Shown: one piece after another, positions 59,514 to 64,000 of the stretch | Layout of the letters: every line of letters begins with the position of its first letter | Numbering within the stretch: position 1 is the stretch's first letter | Source of the DNA: Coprococcus aceti | GTDB lineage: Bacteria > Bacillota > Clostridia > Lachnospirales > Lachnospiraceae | DNA length: 64,000 nucleotides | Reading direction: 5' to 3' | NCBI RefSeq assembly: GCF_025567285.1 | Contig: NZ_JAOQJT010000003.1 | Location: 62,001-126,000, forward strand | The notes under the pieces: model-generated | The model's input: the letters and a program-made list of their open reading frames with translations, nothing else | The model's database searches: none | What the model was told of the DNA's origin: nothing | Program-made: the position numbers and the translations under genes

Positions 59514-61124
59514 TTATTCGGGCAAGTCCACCTTGCCAACAAAAGAATAATAAATCTCAATGTCCTGTCTGCGGGTCTTGTTCTCGTCATAGCTGCACTC
59601 ATGTACAACGATTTTCTCTACAAACTCCCGCAGCAGAGTAGGGGTAAGTTCTTCAAAGCTGGTATGCCGCCGGACAACATTCATAAACTTTTCTGCGTTC
59701 ACGGTGGCTTCCTGTGCTTTGGAAAGCTCCGCTTGGATAGCGGCGGCTTTTTCTTTCAGTTCCCGTTGCTCTGCTTCATAGTCTGCCGACAGCTCTGTGA
59801 AACGCTCGTCTGATATGCGCCCGGTCACGCTGTCCTCATACAGCCGCTTGAAGATAGCGGATAACTCGGCTATGCGTTTCTCGGCGGCTTCCAGTTCCTT
59901 TTTCTTGGCGGCGTTCCTGCGCTTGCCCCCGTCCTCGTTCTGCTCAATCAAGAGCTTTATAAACCGAGCTTCATGCTTTGCCGCATAGCTGGTCACTTTC
60001 CGCAGATTGGATAGTACACCAGCGGTCAAGAGGTCGGTGCGGATAAAGTGCGCCGTACAGTCATGGGTGCGTTTCTTGTAGTTGCCGCAGATATAACAGT
60101 CCTGCTTGCGCTTGTCCGTCTGGTATCGCTGCTGATACATCACACTGCCGCAGTCTGCACAGAACAGTATGCCGGAGAACAAGCCCACTTCATCATAGCG
60201 GTTGGGGCGTTTGCGCTGCTTGCGAAGCTCCTGCACCCGTTCCCATGTTTGGGTGTCTATGATAGGCTCGTGGTGGTTCTCGAATATCGCTTGCTTTTCC
60301 TCCGGGTTTTCTACGCTGTGCTTGACTTTATAAGAGAGTTTTTCCGTCTTGAAGTTTACCAGGCAGCCCGTGTATTCCCGGTTTTCAAGGATATGCACAA
60401 CGGTATTGGTTGCCCACTTGCACTCATAGCCGGGGTGGTAGCGGCGGGTGCTGCCCGTCCTGCGGTATTCCAGCGTCCCCGGCGTGGGGATTTGCTGCTC
60501 TGTGAGCATACGGGCTATCTTGGTCGGACCGTTCCCGGCAAGGCAGAAGTTGTATATCTGCTTGACTACGGGTGCAGCTTCCTCGTCAATAATGAAATTT
60601 TCGTCCTCGTCCATGAGGTAGCCATACACAGGCTTGCTTGTGATGGGCTTGCCACTCATACCTTTTGAGCGTTTCACTGCTTTGATTTTCTTGCTCGTAT
60701 CTCTCACCAGCCATTCGTTAAAGATATTCCGCAGCGGGGCAAAGTCATTGTCGCCCTGTGCGCTGTCCACTCCGTCATTGATAGCGATGAAGCGGACACC
60801 TTTCTGTGGGAAAATCATTTCTGTGTACATTCCCACTTGCAGGTAGTTTCGCCCTAATCTCGACATATCCTTTACGATAACTGTCCCGACTTTTCCGGCT
60901 TCAATGTCCGCAAGCATGGCTTGAAAACCGGGTCTTTGAAAGTTCGCACCAGAATAACCGTCGTCCGTGTACCAGCGCAGATTGGAAAAGCCGTTCTGCT
61001 TTGCATAGGTTTCAAGGATACGCTTCTGATTGGAAATGGAATTGCTCTCGCCTTGCAGCTCGTCCTCATGGGAAAGTCTTGGGTAAAGGGCGGTAATTGG
61101 TTGTTGGTTGGTCTGTCTTAACAT
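59514..61124 (-). CDS. Large serine recombinase (TndX/TnpX type)
   Basis: 536 residues: an N-terminal resolvase domain with the catalytic Ser18 in LYPRLSHEDE and the Arg motif MSRLGRNYLQVG, a recombinase domain (about 160-280), a zinc-ribbon region with CADC and CYICGN (about 320-350), and a coiled coil near the C-terminus (about 400-470). It excises and integrates the element at GA-containing attachment sites without needing homology. The ribosome site AACGGAGGATTTT fits the ATG. It is the last gene of the element. Confidence 0.96.
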   Translation of the reverse strand: MLRQTNQQPITALYPRLSHEDELQGESNSISNQKRILETYAKQNGFSNLRWYTDDGYSGANFQRPGFQAMLADIEAGKVGTVIVKDMSRLGRNYLQVGMYTEMIFPQKGVRFIAINDGVDSAQGDNDFAPLRNIFNEWLVRDTSKKIKAVKRSKGMSGKPITSKPVYGYLMDEDENFIIDEEAAPVVKQIYNFCLAGNGPTKIARMLTEQQIPTPGTLEYRRTGSTRRYHPGYECKWATNTVVHILENREYTGCLVNFKTEKLSYKVKHSVENPEEKQAIFENHHEPIIDTQTWERVQELRKQRKRPNRYDEVGLFSGILFCADCGSVMYQQRYQTDKRKQDCYICGNYKKRTHDCTAHFIRTDLLTAGVLSNLRKVTSYAAKHEARFIKLLIEQNEDGGKRRNAAKKKELEAAEKRIAELSAIFKRLYEDSVTGRISDERFTELSADYEAEQRELKEKAAAIQAELSKAQEATVNAEKFMNVVRRHTSFEELTPTLLREFVEKIVVHECSYDENKTRRQDIEIYYSFVGKVDLPE

Positions 61125-61235
61125 AAAATCCTCCGTTTCCGACAGCCAGCCCCACTATTCCGTACCTTGATTGTACCACATGGGGCGGCTGTCTGTATAG
61201 CGGCAAAAGCGTCAAATCTGCTTCTTTATGGTCGG

Positions 61236-61424
61236 TCAAATCGCCGGTTTTTGTGTAGCAGCTTCCGCTTCCAGCACTTTCATCATCTTGTCGGCTGCGG
61301 TGTCGGTTGCACCCTGCTTGAAGAAGCCGGAAACGGTAAGGACGGAGTTGCCCATGCGGATTTCCGTCACACAGTCCGGGCGGCGGTCTGTTTTGGTGGT
61401 GCTTGTCTGTTTGGTTTCTGTCAT
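61236..61424 (-). CDS. tnpW: TnpW-type small protein
   Basis: 62 residues, MTETKQTSTTKTDRRPDCVT followed by EIRMGNSVLTVSGFFKQ and a helical C-terminal part, matching my memory of transposon-encoded protein TnpW of Tn4451-type elements. The ATG overlaps the stop codon of the DnaC-like gene (ATGA), which settles the start. The role is unknown; it may assist recombination or regulation. Confidence 0.8.
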   Translation of the reverse strand: MTETKQTSTTKTDRRPDCVTEIRMGNSVLTVSGFFKQGATDTAADKMMKVLEAEAATQKPAI

Positions 61425-62275
61425 AGGCTCTCCTTTCGCTGCTTCATCAGTTGCTTTAAGCGTTCCAGCTTTTCCTGTGCGGTTTCCTTTCGGAAGTTGC
61501 TGCCCGTGAAGCGGACGGGGGCGCACATGGAAGTCAGCCTGTCATAGATACGGGCGTGGGGCGTGTCCTGCGGGTGCTGCAATTCCTCCAGCGTGAGGTT
61601 GGTCGTGGCGATCAGCGGCTTGTCGCTTCGGTAACGGCTGTCAATCACGCTGTAAACCTGTTCCAGCCCGTATTCTGTTCCTCGCTCCATACCAAAATCA
61701 TCAAGTATCAGCAGGGGGTAGCTGCAAAGGCGGGAAATATATTCGTTCCTGCCATCAAAGCTGGCAGCAAGGTCATTGAGTATGGTTGCAAAGTTTGTCA
61801 TACAGACGGCAACCTCTTTCTCCATAAGGGCGTTGGCGATACAGGCGGCAAGGTAGCTTTTTCCTGTCCCCACGCCGCCCCAAAACAGGTAGCCGATGTT
61901 TTCAGCCTGCATGGTTTCCCAGCTCTCCACATAAAAGCGGGCGGTTTCGGTCTGCGGGTTTCTGCCGTTGTCATGCTCAAATGTCCAGTTCCGCATAGCA
62001 GGGTCGGTAAAGCCCCGGCGTTTCAAGTCCTCCACTTTTTCAAGGTGCTTCTGTCGGCTTTCGGCGGCTTGCTGCTTTTCACGGGCTGCTCGCTGGCAGT
62101 CGCAGTCTGTTGGGTGGCGGTCACGCCCGAAACAGGTCTTTCCCTCTGCAAAGTAGGCTTCTTTGGGCGTATGGCACTTGCCGCAGTATAAAAGCCCGTC
62201 CTCGCCTGTGTAGTCCTCCGCTTCGGCGGTAGTGGCTGTAATGTCCGTAATCATAGCTTCAATCTCGTTTTTCAT
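61421..62275 (-). CDS. DnaC-like helicase-loader ATPase
   Basis: 284 residues: an N-terminal region with a CGKC and CDC cysteine set (about 28-58), then an AAA+ domain with Walker A GGVGTGKS (about 131), Walker B LLILDDFG (about 190) and sensor motif ATTNL. It is expected to load the replicative helicase on the element's excised circular form. The ATG at 62275 overlaps the stop of the initiator gene (ATGA), so I choose it over a longer frame. Confidence 0.92.
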   Translation of the reverse strand: MKNEIEAMITDITATTAEAEDYTGEDGLLYCGKCHTPKEAYFAEGKTCFGRDRHPTDCDCQRAAREKQQAAESRQKHLEKVEDLKRRGFTDPAMRNWTFEHDNGRNPQTETARFYVESWETMQAENIGYLFWGGVGTGKSYLAACIANALMEKEVAVCMTNFATILNDLAASFDGRNEYISRLCSYPLLILDDFGMERGTEYGLEQVYSVIDSRYRSDKPLIATTNLTLEELQHPQDTPHARIYDRLTSMCAPVRFTGSNFRKETAQEKLERLKQLMKQRKESL

Positions 62276-63021
62276 AAGCTCTCGCCCTCCTTGCATGAAT
62301 AATCGGGTATGCCCTGTTTCGGGGCAGCCTTGCCTTTGGCAGCGTCTTCCTGCGCCCACTTGTAAATGGTGGCTGCATGGCTGTGGTACTGCTTCCCAGT
62401 GGAAGCGATATGGCAGGAAAGCCGGTCAATATAATACTCCCACTTGTCGGGCAGCTCTGTTTTCAGCCCGGAAAGCTCTGTATCGGTCAGTATCACATTG
62501 TTGTATCTGCCATAAGCGGCGGGGGCGGGGTGTCCCGTTTCTCCCTCTCTCTCTTTTTCTATCTCTATCTCTTTCTCTAACTCTATCTCTTTCTCTGGTG
62601 GACGAATGTCGGACAAATGTCCGCCTTTTGTCCGGGGCGGTAAAAGTGCCTTGTTTTCCAGCCTTGCAGCCCGTTTTCGCTCGGCTTCGGTAGAGGACTG
62701 TCCTATCATCAACTCAATGTCGGTCATATAGAAAGCCCCGCTGTCAAGCTGCTCCACAAGCCCCAACTGCCGGAAAATCTCTAAAGCCCTCTCAACCGTC
62801 CCTATCTGGTGGCGGGTCAGTGTCGCTATCATCTGCGCTGTGTAGGGGATATGCTCGTCAAGCTGCAACTTCCCGCCGTTTTTCAGCGATTTTAAGTACA
62901 GCTTCAAGAGGATATTGGAGTATAAAATCCCGTCTTTCATATCTTCCAGCAGCACAATGGAGTCGCTGTCAAAAAAGTTCTCTTTCAGCTTGAGGTAGTA
63001 ATACTTGCGGTTATCTGCCAT
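62272..63021 (-). CDS. RepA-like replication initiator (phage replisome organizer domain)
   Basis: 249 residues: an N-terminal winged-helix domain (about 5-120) starting YYYLKLKENFFDSDSI, typical of phage replisome organizer N-termini, then a highly charged Glu/Lys repeat (about 141-160) and a C-terminal helical domain. It probably melts the element's origin and works with the DnaC-like loader encoded next, whose start it overlaps. The start overlaps the Cys-rich VLP gene by 11 bases. Confidence 0.88.
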   Translation of the reverse strand: MADNRKYYYLKLKENFFDSDSIVLLEDMKDGILYSNILLKLYLKSLKNGGKLQLDEHIPYTAQMIATLTRHQIGTVERALEIFRQLGLVEQLDSGAFYMTDIELMIGQSSTEAERKRAARLENKALLPPRTKGGHLSDIRPPEKEIELEKEIEIEKEREGETGHPAPAAYGRYNNVILTDTELSGLKTELPDKWEYYIDRLSCHIASTGKQYHSHAATIYKWAQEDAAKGKAAPKQGIPDYSCKEGESL

Positions 63022-63223
63022 TGTCCCTGTCCTCCTTTTTCCGGCGTTTGGAGTAGTAGTGGGGGCAGAGTATGATAACCGCCCGGAAGCTCTGCTTGCA
63101 GCTATGGGTACAGCCCCGGCAGAGGTCGTTGTATGTGATACGGTCGCAGGTGGTATTCCCGACTTTTACTTGCCGCAGGAAAAAAGACCATTCCAGCCGC
63201 CGTTTCTTGCTCATTCTTGGCAT
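63011..63223 (-). CDS. Cysteine-rich VLP-family small protein
   Basis: 70 residues, basic, with a Cys cluster (TTCDR, CRGCTHSC, LCPHY) resembling the Cys-rich VLP proteins of mobilizable elements. GAAAGGAG precedes the ATG. It lies between relaxase and initiator genes and likely binds metal or DNA; the role is unproven. The 184 bases between it and the relaxase stop show no gene. Confidence 0.85.
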   Translation of the reverse strand: MPRMSKKRRLEWSFFLRQVKVGNTTCDRITYNDLCRGCTHSCKQSFRAVIILCPHYYSKRRKKEDRDNGR

Positions 63224-63407
63224 GGGTGCGCTCCTTTCTGCCGTTTCCGCTGGTGTGGCGGTATCGGCGGTAATTCTGTATCATCTCGGTATCATTTTCG
63301 GGGTTTTTCTGCCCTGTAAGCCCGTTAAAAAATCCTTTGGTATTGCGGATAGGGTGCGGGGCAGCCCCCTTGTTCTGTATGGGTTCGGGTACATTTTGGG
63401 GCGGTTT

Positions 63408-64000
63408 TTATCGCTCCTGTTCCTGCCTTTTCACAGGCTTGCGTTCCCGGCGTAAAATCTGGTCGATATTGCCCTTGACAGTCTGTAAGCGGCGGTATTC
63501 CTCCCGTTTTGCCCGGTAATCGTTGTAGCCGCTGTTTTTCTCTTTGATAAGGCTTTCAATCTCTGCTTGCAGGGCTTTATAGCTCGGCAGCTTGGAAATG
63601 CCGTTCTCCCTGAAATAGCGGGCGGCTGCGTCTGCTATGATAAAGTCGCTTTCATGCTTCTGTCGGTAGGCTGCTTTTGCCTTGGCGTTTTTCTGCTGTT
63701 TCAGCCCGTCCCGGACAGGGCGGGTCTTGGAATAGGCAAGCACCTGCCGTTGCAGCTCCTTTTTCCCGTTCAGTGTCTTTTCCACCTGCTTCAGCTCTGT
63801 AAGGCTTTCCTGCATGGCGGCATAGGCGGCAGAACGGGCTTCGTCCAGTTCCTCCGGGGAAGAAAAGCCGTACTGCTGGTAGGCGGTAACGGTAGCTGCC
63901 ATTTGCTTTAGATTGTGCTTTGACGCCCAGCGGTCATAGCCCACGCCCTTGCCCTCGGCTCGCTTGGCTTCCCGGTCAACCATGCGCTGCAAGGTGTTGT
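63408..64000 (-). CDS. Relaxase (MobA/MobL type), C-terminal part
   Basis: The open frame enters from the right edge and stops at 63408. The visible ~195 residues are a coiled, charged C-terminal domain (GVGYDRWASKHNLKQMAATV, then alternating Lys/Glu helices). The catalytic His-rich domain lies beyond the window. Gene order and sequence style match relaxases of Tn1549-like mobilizable elements. It nicks the transfer origin and leads the strand to the recipient. Confidence 0.82.
   Translation of the reverse strand, partial: NTLQRMVDREAKRAEGKGVGYDRWASKHNLKQMAATVTAYQQYGFSSPEELDEARSAAYAAMQESLTELKQVEKTLNGKKELQRQVLAYSKTRPVRDGLKQQKNAKAKAAYRQKHESDFIIADAAARYFRENGISKLPSYKALQAEIESLIKEKNSGYNDYRAKREEYRRLQTVKGNIDQILRRERKPVKRQEQER

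Larger units (their letters stand above)
59341..64000 (-). mobile_element. Integrative mobilizable element with serine recombinase (cut by window edge)
   Basis: A GC-rich minus-strand run: relaxase, Cys-rich VLP protein, RepA-like initiator, DnaC-like ATPase, TnpW, TndX/TnpX-type recombinase, with the recombinase at the terminal position as expected. All visible genes are intact and overlap or closely abut. The other end and any resistance cargo lie beyond 64000. Confidence 0.8.

Noticed and set aside
60048..60668. Plus-strand frame of 206 codons opposite the serine recombinase
   Set aside because: High GC makes long antisense frames likely; the recombinase is unambiguous.

Overview
The window reads as chromosome from a gut Lachnospiraceae-type Clostridium (Bacillota). 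The sequence has strong AAGGAGG-type ribosome sites, an anaerobic (glycyl-radical) ribonucleotide reductase, many small Clostridial membrane and lipoprotein families, sortase-type and Cys/His-rich surface proteins, and conjugative elements of the kinds common in gut Clostridia. No rRNA, tRNA or CRISPR array was seen. Species assignment is inference.

Layout. 0-4.1 kb: a small membrane protein, two paralogous lipoproteins and two small orphan genes. 4.1-10.8 kb: housekeeping genes, with nrdD (minus strand, candidate NrdR boxes upstream), purC, glutamine-dependent NAD synthetase, a MIF/tautomerase-fold protein and a PAP2 phosphatase. 10.8-18.2 kb: a LuxR-type regulator, a sortase-type surface protein, a heterodimeric ABC exporter and a small membrane protein behind an attenuator-like leader. 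18.3-22.5 kb: the tail of an Rpn-family nuclease gene, a stand-alone N6-adenine methyltransferase, a pyridoxal/pyridoxamine kinase and small proteins. 22.5-31.1 kb: two MATE exporters, a pair of SGNH carbohydrate acetylesterases (CE2-like and CE17-like), cyanase, and a minus-strand operon (pyridoxamine kinase, radical SAM protein, YitT). 31.3-34.4 kb: a 1039-residue HD-GYP/GGDEF signalling protein.

34.43-44.54 kb is a block with visibly different codon choice (more CGC, GCC, GAA and AAA; fewer AGA/AGG, GAG and AAG). It encodes a split sensor (membrane protein plus kinase) and a NarL-type regulator, followed by a perfect 30-bp palindrome and five envelope genes. It looks like an acquired signalling and envelope module.

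44.7-48.9 kb: a transglutaminase-like surface protein, the wreck of an agr-like quorum-sensing module, and aspartate kinase. 48.9-50.8 kb: a low-GC AbiE-like toxin-antitoxin or phage-defence pair with a 13-bp dyad operator beside its promoter.

50.8-59.3 kb is a graveyard of conjugative-element genes: TnpV tail, tyrosine integrase tail, topoisomerase III without its TOPRIM domain, a DUF5688-like gene with an amber codon, and a giant helicase/methylase gene collapsed to its two ends. Intact cargo is interleaved: a GH114-like hydrolase, a DUF4259-like protein, and a low-GC 2TM protein plus partner. 59.4-64.0 kb is the end of a second, GC-rich, apparently intact mobilizable element read on the minus strand: relaxase (cut by the window edge), Cys-rich VLP protein, RepA-like initiator, DnaC-like ATPase, TnpW and a large serine recombinase.

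The most promising places for undescribed biology are the split sensor with its palindrome, the AbiE-like pair, the 2TM cargo pair, and two transcription units that share an identical core promoter followed by a terminator in the 5' leader.
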